Source: Caenorhabditis remanei
Lineage: Eukaryota; Nematoda; Chromadorea; Rhabditida; Rhabditidae
NCBI RefSeq assembly: GCF_010183535.1
Contig: NC_071329.1
Location: 17,498,879-17,562,878 of the forward strand
Length of the DNA: 64,000 nucleotides
Direction of reading: 5' to 3'
Shown here piece by piece: positions 30,637 to 44,178 of this stretch. How positions within the stretch are numbered: the first letter of the stretch is position 1; every line of letters begins with the position of its first letter. The notes beneath the pieces are model-generated. The model worked only from the letters and a program-made list of their open reading frames with translations, ran no database searches and was not told the DNA's origin. The position numbers were made by a program, and so were the translations under genes.

Positions 30637-31013
30637 TTCCAGATCTAGTTTCTTGTCGATTGATAACCTCTATAAAACGACTGGAAATGCTCCCCGTCGT
30701 TTGAATCACCCTGAATACACTTTGAACGATTTACATGACTTCAAGCTTCAAAGTTTCCATTTGTAGTACTGAAATCTCACAAAAACCTGAATAAATTTTT
30801 TCCCAGAATCGTTCTGCAAAATTTGAATACAAATTCGAAAACAGTACAAAATTTCCATTCTAGTGATATATATATCTACCCATAACTCCATCTTGACTCG
30901 TGATCTTTCGCTAGTTAAATTACACGTGAAAGATGAGCTACTTCGTGAGCTTTCTCAAATCGAGGCCATGGTCATTTTAAAAACTAGGCCATCAGGAATT
31001 TTTAATTTCAACA

Positions 31014-31370
31014 AACTCCCGTTTTCTATATGAAGGAGGCCTTAAAACGACAGAAATTTTTTTCTACATAAACTAGACCGAAAAAAAATAATCTTATGAA
31101 AGCGTTTTTTCAAAGTTATGGATTCAGTTTTTTTTAAAACCTCGTCAAAGTTTGTGGAAGAGAAATTAACACTGACGAAAATCTCTTCAACAAAATCCAG
31201 TTTTCTATATGAAGGAGGCATCAAAACGACTAGAATTTTTTTCTACATAAACTAGATCGAAAAAAAATAATCTTATGAGCGCGTTTTTTGAAATTTATGG
31301 ATTCAGTTTTTTTATATAGCTGATTAAAAATTATGGCAGAGAAAATTACACTGCGTTGTCTGGCGGAGCG
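31014..31370. repeat. ~180-bp direct tandem repeat
   Basis: Two adjacent units share TTTTCTATATGAAGGAGGC, TTTTTTCTACATAAACTAGA and TGGATTCAGTTTTTTT in the same order. The second unit starts near 31190. Part of it (from 31231) is again duplicated at 34778. Confidence 0.7.
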
Positions 31371-31670
31371 CATTTGCCTCACGGGGTCGTGACCTAGCGA
31401 GAAGCAGAAATATGGAAGAGAAACCCAAATTTAATGTAGCGAAAAAATCACCGTGAAGGCGCGAGTTTAAATTTGTTGTTCATTGCCGGCTATCAATAGA
31501 CAAAAAAAGAGAAAAAATAAGGAAAATCTATGAGCAGAACTTTCAGAAAATTACAGAAATTTCGAATTTTTAGGCACCATCCAGAACTTTATCAACAGAT
31601 TTTGCTTATTTTGTGTCACATATCTACATAAGAAATGTGGAAACTTCTGGTGAATCGTAAAACAAACTGG
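31231..31670. repeat. Duplicated block, proximal copy (paired with 34778-35210)
   Basis: From TTTTTCTACATAAACTAGAT onward this sequence is nearly identical to 34778-35210, including GTCTGGCGGAGCGCATTTGC and TGTAGCGAAAAAATCACCGT, and continues into the 3' ends of zinc-finger copies 3 and 5. It marks the edge of a ~3.55-kb tandem duplication. Confidence 0.8.
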
Positions 31671-31785
31671 TTTATTTGAAACAATTATTAAAAAGAATCA
31701 AAAACAAAACAATAAAGAAACATTTCTTGGGACTGATTGATGGTATGAACGAAGTGAAAACAATCTGGACAATAATCTGTAACAA

Positions 31786-32875
31786 TCACTTCTTCGCGTA
31801 TCGTTCGCCCATCATTCGGAAGAATTCTTCAACGTTGGTGCATGTCGGAGAGCTCTCAAATGCAAACACCGTTGCGAACAACAGTTGTCTGAAACAGTCT
31901 TGACGATCTTTCGTTGAGTTGGCAGCGACTCGCATTATTTGATGGGAGATCTGACGAGAGTCCTCATCGAAGCTCTGGAATTATTGATTTTATTGATGGG
32001 AAATACAATGAAAATCTCACAAATTGCGGTGTATTGATCGGTGAAATATTCGAAATATTTCCAATTTCAGACTCCATATCCATGTCGAAAACTCCTTGTT
32101 GTGAAGCTAATGGAGGGAATGCAGATGTCGACAGGTCCATAAGAGGCATCAAATCACCAACTTCTTGAACGATTGGAACTTTTTGCTCGATTTTGATGGG
32201 GAAAGGCGTCGATTTTACAAGCGGAGTATTGATTTTACTGCTTTTGGACTGCGCAGCAAGCATCAGACGCGGCTTTTCTTCAGTTTCATCTTCATCCGAT
32301 TCAAATAGATCAATTGCTTCATCGCCATTTCCGTTATTTCCAGTATCTCGGTTCGAAGAGATCACCGATTCCGAATCGATTTCTTGTTGTTGATCGGAAC
32401 GGTGGCTGTCATCATCCATCGCTTCCAAATCGTCTTCTTCTTGCCGATATCTCTTTGGCGCTTCTTTCGGTTGTTTTATCTTCGTTTTTGGTGTTGAAGC
32501 AGTCCGATTCTTATTCTTAACAGCTTTCGCCGACTTTCTGCTCTTGCGACCCCTGAAAAAATAATTATGTTGTAAATATACAGAATAAAAAGTATGAATC
32601 TTACAAATTTTTTCGCGTGTTGCGAGTGCTTTTCGATTTTTTAGAATTTTTTTCATGTTTCCTTAGATGTTTGTTTAAACTTGAAATGAAACGGTATGTG
32701 GAGCCACAGACGTCACATTCGAACGGTCTTTCTCCAGTGTGAACTACTTCATGACTTTTGAGAACTGGAAAAAAGTCAATGTTATTTTTTTTAACTATTC
32801 TAAAATAGTACATGAATGGAAGGCGAATGATTTGTGACAAACATTGCATTCGTGTCGTCTAGTTGGATTGGCCAT
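31786..32875 (-). CDS. C2H2 zinc-finger protein, array family, copy 3 (type B tail)
   Basis: Exons 32812-32875, 32605-32764, 32021-32552 and 31786-31974, 314 aa. Finger 1 is CNVCHKSFAFHS continuing FLKSHEVVH; finger 2 CDVCGSTYRFISSLNKHL with H-x3-H. The linker has [31 protein letters not shown] and [14 protein letters not shown] (IKIE fits hydrophobic-K-x-E). The last exon encodes the B tail: [20 protein letters not shown], then [15 protein letters not shown] and [15 protein letters not shown]. It is intact. The tail differs from neighbours 2 and 4 but matches copies 5, 7 and 8. Confidence 0.82.
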
Positions 32876-32996
32876 TTGGGAAGAAGTTGAGCTATTGCTG
32901 AAAATTACGCAAATTATTCAAAAAATTTGGGAGAACTGCAAAAAAAACAACGAAGAATGGCTATTAAAAAAGCAAAAAATGACCGAAATTGAGAAA

Positions 32997-33132
32997 TATT
33001 GTCGCAACAAAAAAGTTCCGACATTTTTTTCCCCTCGGTGTTTGCGGACTCAAGCCAAAATTTGATAATTTTGGCTTGAGTCCGCAAACACCGACGAGGA
33101 AAAAATGTCGGAACTTTTTTATTTCGATAATA
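32997..33132. repeat. GTTTGC hairpin element, copy 2
   Basis: Close copy of 29931-30067, with CGGTGTTTGCGGACTCAAGC and its inverse. Inserted upstream of zinc-finger copy 3. Confidence 0.85.
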
Positions 33133-33965
33133 AGTAATATATTGGAAGAGAGTCGTAATTGATAACGAATTTTTTCAACGGAAAAGGGAAATTTCGGTTG
33201 TTGAATTGAAAAAATGAAGTATTAAAACAAAATCGAAGCCTGGACAAGAAGTTTTGAGAATGAAATTAATAACAATTGAACTTATTTCTACGGAAAGATA
33301 GTCACGAATGACAAGCCCTTCATTTTGCGAAATTTGCAGAAAAATAATAGTTTAAAAAATTATTTTTCATGAAAATCGATATTTTCCACTTTACTCGTCG
33401 ATGTCGTTGCAAAATTTGAGTGAGAACTGTCTTATTCTAGTGGAATTAGCTGATTATTCTAGAAAAACGTGAAAAATAAAAATAAATACAAATGTCCACG
33501 AGAACTACACGATTGTCGGAATCTCGGCCGCGCAGATCGGCCACGGTTCAAAAAGGCGCGAGTTTAAATTTACTAATTATTGCAGGCTTCCAATTGAAAT
33601 CCTGCACTGTGTTTGGGGGTGAGTACTAAAATCAACTGCTCTCCACTGAACTCAGCGAAAATTTCAGCGCGAAATTCAAAATAACATCTTGTAGCAGAAT
33701 GAAGACTGCTGGCTGAAACTGAATTGTTTCACTTTGAAAAATCGCATAATTTAGAATTTTACTGCACAAAAAATCTACTTCGAGTATCCTCTAGAAAAAA
33801 TCAAGAATTTCTATCAATTGATTTCTCTCGATATTCATGTATTGATGTTTTTTTTAACAGAAAGTCGGGTTTTTTCGCTTTGAAGAAATTGCAAAAATCA
33901 ATAAAATTTCACTTAAAAAAACAAAAATTCGATGAAAACAATAGCAGACATAATAAAAAACAGAA

Positions 33966-34774
33966 TCAATGGTTATAACGACCGTTCATTTTCTTGTAGA
34001 ACTCTCCAACATTGCCATTGAATCCTCCATTTCCAAATTCAACAATCGTTCCATATAGAACTTCACGGAGGGCATCATGACATTCTGGACGGGCGGTGGC
34101 AACACGAGACAATTGATGGGCGATCTGACGAATGTCTTCATCGAAACTCTGGAATAATTCATTTATTGATGGAATATACAATGAAAATCTCACAAATTGC
34201 GGTGTATTGATCGATGAACTGTTTGAGACACTTCCGATTAGAGAATCCATATCCATGTCGAGAATTCCCTGTTGTGAAGCTGTCGGAGGGAATGCAGATG
34301 TCGATAGATCCATAAGAGGCAACAAATCACCGACTGCTTGGACGATTGGATTTTCAATTTTGATGGGGAAAGGCGAAGTAATGATTTTACTCTTTTTTGG
34401 CAGCGGAGCGGCGAGCATCAGACGTGGCTTTTCTTCAGTTTCATCTTCATTCGATTCAAATAGATCGATCACTTCATCGCTGTTTCCGTGATTTTCAGAT
34501 TCTTGATTCATAGACACTACAAAATCCGAATCGATTTCTGGTTGTTCCTCGGACCGGTCGTTGTCATCATCCATCGCTTCCAAATCCTCTTCTTCTTGCC
34601 GATATTTCTTCGGCGCGGTTTTCGATCGTTTTTTCTTCGTTTTTGGTGTTGAAGCAGTCCGATTCTCATCCAGACCCCTGAAAAAATAATTCAGTTGTGA
34701 ATACACAGAATAAAAAGTATGAATCTTACAAATTTCTTGGTGTGCTGCGACTACTTGTCGCTGTTTGAGAGGCA
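33966..34774 (-). pseudogene. Zinc-finger array copy 4, 5'-truncated (type A tail)
   Basis: Exon 3 (34194-34677) and exon 4 (33966-34148) are intact and encode the linker with [11 protein letters not shown] and PIKIENP, then the A tail ending NGRYNH. Only ~45 bp of exon 2 remain (34730-34774, KHASQTATSS-like); the fingers and exon 1 are missing. At ~34775-34778 the sequence switches to the block also found at 31231. The last intron is 45 nt, in frame and without stops, so retention would still encode the tail. It is a decapitated copy unless a new upstream promoter and start are used. Confidence 0.75.
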
Positions 34775-34777
34775 TGC

Positions 34778-35210
34778 TTTTTTCTACATAAACTAGATCG
34801 AAAAAAAATAATCTTATGAGCGCGTTTTTTGAAATTTATGGATTCAGTTTTTTTATATAGCTGATTAAAAATTATGGCAGAGAAAATTACACTGCGTTGT
34901 CTGGCGGAGCGCATTTGCCTCACGGGGTCGTGACCTAGCGAGAAGCAGAAATATGGAAGAGAAACCCAAATTTAATGTAGCGAAAAAATCACCGTGAAGG
35001 CGCGAGTTTAAATTTGTTGTTCATTGCCGGCTATCAATAGACAAAAAAAGAGAAAAAATAAGGAAAATCTATGAGCAGAACTTTCAGAAAATTACAGAAA
35101 TTTCGAATTTTTAGGCGCCACCAAGAACTTTATCAACAGATTTTGCTTATTTTTTGACACGCGTTTATATGAGAAATGTGGGAAACTTCTGGTGAATCGT
35201 AAAATAACCT
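34778..35210. repeat. Duplicated block, distal copy
   Basis: Nearly identical to 31231-31670 and joined directly to truncated exon 2 of copy 4, with the shared run TTTTTTCTACATAAACTAGA at the joint. Tandem-duplication breakpoint. Confidence 0.8.
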
Positions 35211-35327
35211 GGTTTATTTGAAACATTTATTAAAAAGAATCAAACACAAAACAATAAAGAGAAATTTCTTGAGATTGATTGATGGTATGAACGAAGTGAA
35301 AACAATCTGGACAATAATCTGTCACGA

Positions 35328-36589
<1,262 letters not shown>

Positions 36590-36722
36590 TTGGGAAGAAG
36601 TTGAGCTATTGCTGAAAATTACAAATATATATTTTTTTAAATATGAGAAAACTGCGAAAAAACAATGAAGAATAGGAATCAAAAAATTAAAAAATGACGG
36701 AAATTGAGTTATTAATTATATA

Positions 36723-36897
36723 TTATGAATTCATTTTTATCTGTGCATGAGAAGTCCGCGCCGCACTCACGCGGCGGCCACGCCCACCCCGATTTTAACG
36801 CTGCGTTCAATTTTTGAACACTGCCGCAAGAAATGGGCGTGGCCGCCGCGTGAGTGCGGCGCGGACTTCTCATGCACAGATAAAAATGAATTCATAA
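36723..36897. repeat. TTATGAATTC MITE, copy 2
   Basis: 175 bp, TA-flanked, same ends as 35856-36030, with ACTCACGCGGCGG replacing ACTCGCGCGGCGG. It lies ~130 bp upstream of zinc-finger copy 5. Confidence 0.92.
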
Positions 36898-37268
36898 TAT
36901 ATTGCAGTAGAGTAGAAAGAAATAATGTTTTTTTTCAATGGAAAAGCGAAATTTCAGTTATTTTTTGTAAATTTTTAACATTTTTGATTCAATTTTTAAT
37001 TTTATATGAAAAACTGAATTATTGAAACAAAATCGGGAGCTGAACAATGAGTTTTGAATATAACATTAAGCAAAATTAAACAAATTTCAGTCACGATCGA
37101 CAAGTTCTCATTTTTGCAAAATTTGCTGCGAAATAATAATTTTATACATATAAAAATCGATATTTTCTAATTTAACTAGTCCACGTTGTTATAAAAACTG
37201 AGTGAGAACTGTCTGATTATAGTGGAATCCACTGGTTATTTTAGAAAAAAACGTGAAAAATAAAAATC

Positions 37269-37535
37269 AGACTTGTCAAAAATCGGGCCGGCCCGGGCCG
37301 GGCCGGGCCGAGATTTTTCCTGATTTCAAAAAATGGGAACCCGTTTTTACCAAATTTTATTTGAAATTTTTCGAAAAAATAGAGTAAAAATGCTTAAATT
37401 ATCATACATATTCACCTTTTTCCTAAAATTTCAAAAAATTTCCAAAAAAAAAATCAAAAACTCAAAATGTTTCAAAAGAGCCGCCCGGCCCGGGCCGAAA
37501 TTTTTCCTGAGTTCGGCCCGGCCCGTGACAAGTCT
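37269..37535. repeat. AGACTTGTCA / CGGGCC palindrome, copy 2
   Basis: Ends AGACTTGTCA and TGACAAGTCT, with GGGCCGGGCC-rich arms and an A/T-rich centre. A near copy, inverted internally, is at 56527-56773. It belongs to the GGCCCGGGCC group seen at 9642 and 11519. Confidence 0.8.
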
Positions 37536-37702
37536 GATAAAAATAAATGCAATCGTCCACGAGGACTACACGATTGTCGGGATCTCGGCCGCGCAGTTCG
37601 GCCACGGTTCAAAAAGGCGCGAGTTTAAATTTGATACTGATATTGAAATCTGCTTTTTTATTCGTTTAACAATAAGAAAACATAAAATTAAAATTAAAAC
37701 AG

Positions 37703-38770
<1,068 letters not shown>

Positions 38771-39664
38771 TTGGGAAGAAGTTGAGCTATTGCTGAAAAT
38801 TTCACAAATTTTTCAAAAAAATTGAGAAAACTGGGAAAAAACAACAAATAAAAGCTATCAATAAATTAAAAAATGACGGGAATTGAGATATAAATCATAT
38901 ATTTGGGTAGAATCGATAGAAATAATGTTTTTTTTTCAACGGAAAAGGGAAATTTCGGTTGTTTTTTGTAAATTTTTTCTCTGTTTTATTAAATTTTTGA
39001 TTGTATATGAAAAACTAAATTATTGAAACAAAATCGGGAGCTGAAACTGAGATTTGAATAAAAAATTAAGCAAAATTAAACAAATTTCAGTCACGATCGA
39101 CAATTTCTCATTTTTGCAAAATTTGCATCGAAATAATAATTTTATATAAAAATCGATATTTTCTAATTTAACTAATCCACGTTGTTATGAAAATTGAGCC
39201 AAAAGAGTCCTATTCTAAATAGTTCGCTGATTATTATTCAAAAAATGTGAAACATAAAAATAAATGCAATAGTCCACGAGGACTACACGATTATCGGAAT
39301 TTCGGCCGCGCAGTTCGGCCACGGGTTCAAAAACGCGCCAGTTTAAATTTGTTGTTTATTAACGGCATTCAATTGAAAAAATAAGGAAAATCTATGAGCA
39401 GAACTTTCAAAAAATCACGGAAAATCGCACAGCAAAAGCGGAGACCAATCTTCGAATTTTTAGGCGCTACCAAGAATTTACTCTTATTTTTTGACACGCG
39501 TTTATATAAGAAATTTGGGAAACTTCTGGTGAATCGTAAAATAAAGTGGTTTATTTGAAACAATTATTAAAAAGAATCAAAAACAAAACAATGAACAGAA
39601 ATTTCTTGGGACTGATTGATTATATGAATGAAGTGAAAACGATCTGGACAATAATCTGTAACAA

Positions 39665-40752
39665 TCACTTCTTCGCGTGTCGCTCGCCCATCATTCGGAA
39701 GAATTCTTCAACATTGGTGCAGGTCGGAGAGCTCTCAAATGCAAACACCGTTGCGAACAACAGTTGTCTGAAACAGTCTTGACGATCTTTCGTTGAGTTG
39801 GCAGCGACTCGCATAATTTGATGGGAGATCTGACGGGAATCCTCTTCGAAACTCTGGAATTATTGATTTTCTAAGGTGATTTATGAAATGAAAATCTCAC
39901 AAATTGCGGTGTATTGATCGGTGAAATATTCGAAACATTTCCGATTTCAGAATCCATATCCATGTCGAAAACTCCCTGTTGTGAAGCTGATGGAGGGAAT
40001 GCAGATGTCGATAGATCCATAAGAGGCATCAAATCACCAACTTCTTGAACGATTGGAACTTTTTGCTCGACTTTGATGGGGAAAGGTGTCGATTTTATCA
40101 GCGGAGTATTGATTTTACTGCTTTTAGACTGCGCAGCAATCATCAGACGCGGCTTTTCTTCAGTTTCATCTTCATTCGATTCAAATAGATCGATTGCTTC
40201 ATCGCCATTTCCGTTATTTCCAGTATCTCGGTTCGAAGAGACTACAAAATCCGAATCGATTTCTTGTTGGCGCTCGAACCGGTCGTTGTCATCAGACATC
40301 GCTCCCAAATCCTCCTCTTCTTCTTGCCGAGATCCCTTTGGCGTTGTTTTCAATCGATTTTTCTTCGTTTTTGGTGTTGAAACAGTGCGACTCTTATCCA
40401 GAACATCTTCCGTCGACTTTCTGGTATTTCGACCCCTGGAAAAACAATGTAAATATACAGAATAAAAAGTACGAATCTTACAAATTTCTTGGTGTGTTTC
40501 GACTGTTTTTCGGTGTTTTAGAGGCATGTTTCGTTCGAAGATGAGCGTTTAAACCTGAATTTTGACTGAATCTGGAGCCACAGACGTCACATTCGAACGG
40601 TCTTTCTCCAGTGTGAACAACTCTATGAACATTGAGAGCTGAAAAACAGTCAATATTATATTTTCTCAAAACTATTCTGAAATTGTACCGGAATGATGGA
40701 CGAATGATTTTTGACAAACTTCGCACTCGAGTTGTTTAGCTGGATCGGTCAT
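39665..40752 (-). CDS. C2H2 zinc-finger protein, array family, copy 7 (type B tail)
   Basis: Exons 40689-40752, 40482-40638, 39901-40435 and 39665-39853, 314 aa. Fingers: [21 protein letters not shown] and [18 protein letters not shown]. The linker has [31 protein letters not shown] and [14 protein letters not shown]. The B tail lies in the last exon. Intact. The linker resembles copy 3 ([10 protein letters not shown] insertion), supporting a B-group ancestry distinct from A. Confidence 0.82.
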
Positions 40753-41704
40753 CTGGGAAGAAGTTGAGCTATTGCTGAAAATTTCACAAATTTTTCAAAA
40801 AATATGAGAAAACTGGGAAAAAACAACAAATAAGAGATATCAATGAATTAAAAATGACTAAAATTGAGATATATATGATATATTGGGATAGAGTGGCAAG
40901 AAATAACGAGTGTCTTCAACAGAAAAGGGAAATTTCGGTTGTTGAATTGAAAAACTAAAGCAGTCAAACCGTATTGGAGTTTGGACAGGGAGTTTTGAGT
41001 ATAAAAGTGCATAAAAATCAAGAAAAATTAAACAAATTTCTACGGAAAGACATTCACGATCGAAAAGTTCTCATTTTTGCGAGATTTTTGCAGCGAAATA
41101 ATAATTTTATTCTTTTTTTGAATAAAAATCAATATTTTCTAACTTTACTAGTCGATGTTAGCACAAAAATTAAATGAGAATTGTTATATTCGTTCCTTTT
41201 TCAGAAAAAATGTTAAATTTTTTTTCGAAAAATAAAAAAAATGCAATCGTCCACGAGGACTACACGATTGTCGGAGACTCGGCCGCGCAGTTCGGCCATG
41301 GTTCAAAAAGGCGCGAGTTTAAATTTTAGTTTTTCGGAAATTTATCAATTTCCAAGAAACACAGGGTCTAGGGGTGAGTAGTGAAATCGTATGCGCTCCA
41401 CTAGACATTGGCGGCAAATTCAAATTTTAATTTTTTTCAATTCGAAGTTAAGCGTGGCAGTTCGATACGCAGCTTAATCGACCACTTTTTGAGCCGATTT
41501 ATGTCCGTTCTCCCGCATTTTTGGCCAGTTTTTCGACTGTCTCGCCTATTTTCAAGATCAATTCTATTAAATAAATAAATAAAATTTTTAAATAAAAATA
41601 TTATTTTGAATTTCGCGCTAAAATCTTAGCTGATTTCAGCGGAGCGCGTTTATTTTCACTACTCATCCCGAGACCCTGTGAAGAAACAAAAACCTAGACA
41701 ACTA

Positions 41705-43125
41705 TGGTCATGTTCAAAATACAAGAGTGTTGTAGTAACTGTTTTATTAGAACTTTTACTAAATACAAGCAGTGTGTGGTTTCGAGACCGCTTCGAGAAA
41801 TTTCTCGAGAAATGTCTCGAGAAATTTCTCGAAAAAGTATCGAGAAATTTCCCGATAAATTTTCTCGATACTTTCTCGATACTTTCTCGAGAAATTTATC
41901 GAGACGTTTCTCGAGAAAGTATCGAGACTTTTTTGATCACAAAAGTATCGATACTTTCTCGATACTTTTCTCGAAAAATATTGGTATCGAGACCCGGAGT
42001 TTCGATAATTTCCCGATAAATCAGAGAGTTTTCAGTGTGTTTTGAAACCGGACGGTTAGAAACCGAACATTTCACAACTGTTCGTTCTTTTGAAATTTTG
42101 GTACCAATCTGACAACCAGGGTTCGACTCCCGCTCGTGGCAGAACATTTTTGTTTTTTGTTTTTGAAATTTTGGTACCAATCTGACAACCAGGGTTCGAC
42201 TCCCACTCGTGGCAAAACATTTTTGTTTTTTGTTTTTGAAATTTTGGTACCAATCTGGTTCTGAAATGGCTTGGAACCAAAAAGCAAAAAGTAAAGTGAA
42301 AAAAGTTTTGCCACCGGAGAGTTGGGGACCGATCTCCGGTTGTCAGATTGGTACCAAAATGTCAAAAACAAAAAAACAAAAATGTTTTGCCACGAGTGGG
42401 GATCGAACCCCGGTTGTCAGATTGGTACCAAAATGTCAAAAACAAAAAACAAAAATGTTTTGCCACGAGTGGGAGTCGAACCCTGGTTGTCAGATTAGTA
42501 CCAAAATGTCAGAAACAAAAAACAAAAATGTTTTGCCACGAGTGGGAGTCGAACCCTGGTTGTCAGATTAGTACCAAAATGTCAGAAACAAAAAAACAAA
42601 AATGTTTTGCCACGAGTGGGGATCGAACCCCGGTTGTCAGATTGGTACCAAAATGTCAAAAACAAAAAACAAAAATGTTTTGCCACGAGTGGGGGTCGAA
42701 CCCTGGTTGTCGGATTAGTACCAAAATGTCAGAAACAAAAAAACAAAAAAGTTTTGCCACGAGTGGGGGTCGAACCCTGGTTGTTAGATTGCTACTAAAA
42801 AGTCAGAAACAAAAATTTGTGAAATATCCGGTTTCTAAACGATGGTTTCAAAACACACTGAAAACTTTTTCACTAAATACAACTTCCCGGGAAAAGTATC
42901 GAGACGTCTCGAAAGTATCGAGAAAGTATCGAGAAATCACTCAAAATTTCTCGAGAAAGTATCGATACTTTCGAGACGTCTCGAGAAAGTTTCGAGAAAT
43001 TTTCGAGAAATTTTTCCCGGGAAATTTCTCGATAATTTCTCGAAATGGGCTAGTATCGAGAAAGTCATATCGATACTTACACACTGAATACAAGTGTTAA
43101 TTACATACATACACAACTGAAAAAG
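41705..43125. repeat. Palindromic element with CGAGAAAGTATCGAG arms
   Basis: The left arm (41705-42060) is built of TTTCTCGAGAAA and AGTATCGATACTT-type short repeats ending AGTGTGTTTTGAAACCGG; the right arm (42815-43100) has the inverse, including GGTTTCAAAACACACTGAAA. Between them is a tandem array (42085-42815). It has no gene, though long spurious open frames cross it. Confidence 0.7.
42085..42815. repeat. ~73-bp tandem array with tRNA T-arm-like motif
   Basis: About seven minus-oriented units and two to three plus-oriented units share GCCACGAGTGGGAGTCGAAC and TTGTCAGATTGGTACCAAAA. In the minus-strand sense each unit contains GGGTTCGACTCCC followed by an acceptor-like CTCGTGGCA, resembling the 3' half of a tRNA. 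The two orientations meet near 42260-42300. Confidence 0.8.
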
Positions 43126-43203
43126 TGATTTGTTCTCAAACGAAAAAACCGGTTTACAAAAATTAACAGGAAAAACAAAAACATTATTTAAAAAACATGA
43201 TAG

Positions 43204-43781
43204 TTATAGCTTTGACCGCTTCTCCAATGTCAGTTGTCCTGGGTTGAACTGATTGATTTTCACTCGGGACTTGAATCGCGATAACAATTTCTGCTTGATT
43301 TTTAGTATCTTCTCCGAAGAGTGATGTCCTTGTCCCGTCACAATCAACAAATCTAAAAGGAGATTGGTAAGGATTGTTTAGTTTATAATTAGCCAATTAA
43401 CCAATTAATTAAACTTACCTTCTATGTGACCTTTTGCTTTTACCATCTTCTCCACATACTTCACTGCTGCTTCCGCCGTCATTCCATGCAAATCTAGCTC
43501 ATGTTTTAATGAGTAAATTTCATTCCATTCAATCACTTTGTTATTGATTTTCTCGTAGATCAACTTTTTTTCTTTTTTGGACAGATTATTGTTAAGCTTT
43601 TCCTGGAATACAAAAAATCAAAAGTAAATTAAGCTGAATTTTTTAAACTTACATAAAGCCTGTCGATATCGGAGAGAAGTGTCAATCTTGCGACAGTGTA
43701 TGCTTTGTTGTGCAAGGTTATCGACTTTCCAAATGGACTGGTGGTTCCTAGGCTTCCGTGACTTTTTGCAATTTTTGACAT
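43204..43781 (-). CDS. Small Smr-domain protein (paralog 3)
   Basis: Exons 43653-43781, 43419-43602 and 43204-43352, 153 aa. The Lys-rich SKKEKKLIYEKINNK block precedes the Smr core with LDLHGMTAEAAVKYVEK and TGQGHHSSE. The C-terminus is LTLEKRSKL. Intron positions, phases and the 184-nt middle exon equal those of paralogs 1 and 2. A TTAGC MITE lies 54 bp upstream. Same inferred nucleic-acid-binding role. Confidence 0.85.
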
Positions 43782-43834
43782 TTTTTTGGTTTTGCAATCT
43801 GAAAGTTGAAATTGATGAGGTCACACTACACCTA

Positions 43835-43970
43835 TTAGCACGACACGCTTCTTAAACCGCGCTCTACCGAAACCGAAGAAAACTGTGGGAAATTGAGAGA
43901 CGCAGAGAAAAAGAGAAACTTCTCAAGGACATTTCGGTGGAGCGCCGTTGTAAGAACTGTGCCGAGCTAA
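43835..43970. repeat. TTAGC-ended MITE, copy 5
   Basis: TA-flanked, TTAGCACGACACGCTTCTTA at the left and GAGCTAA at the right. Immediately upstream of Smr paralog 3. Confidence 0.85.
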
Positions 43971-44065
43971 TATTGAAACATGGTCAGCAGAAAGGAAAAT
44001 TGAGGAATTATCGGAAATTCGGGAAAGAGAAAAAGAAAGACAAATTATTGTGAGATAGTATTTAG

Positions 44066-44178
44066 TATTGTCGAAATAAAAAAAGTGATACCCGGGTGTT
44101 TGCGGACTCAATGCAAAATTATTAAAATTAGCATTGGGTCCGCAAACACCGGGTATCACTTTTTTTATTTCGACAATA
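44066..44178. repeat. TATTGTCG hairpin, diverged copy 3
   Basis: Ends TATTGTCGAAATAAAAAAAG and its inverse, with GGTGTTTGCGGACTCAATGC paired to GCATTGGGTCCGCAAACACC. Related to 29931 and 32997, but with GTGATACCCGGG in place of the GTTCCGACA section. Confidence 0.8.

Noticed and set aside
34132..34491. Plus-strand open frames antisense to the zinc-finger copies (also 40073-40465 and others)
   Set aside because: Each is the mirror of the acidic/Ser-rich linker exon; they recur only because the sense genes are duplicated.
42085..42815. CRISPR-like array
   Set aside because: Units are contiguous tandem repeats without unique spacers, in both orientations, in a eukaryotic context.
42348..43100. 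250-codon plus-strand open frame
   Set aside because: It is a read-through of the ~73-bp tandem array whose unit happens to be nearly stop-free; the peptide is a simple repeat.
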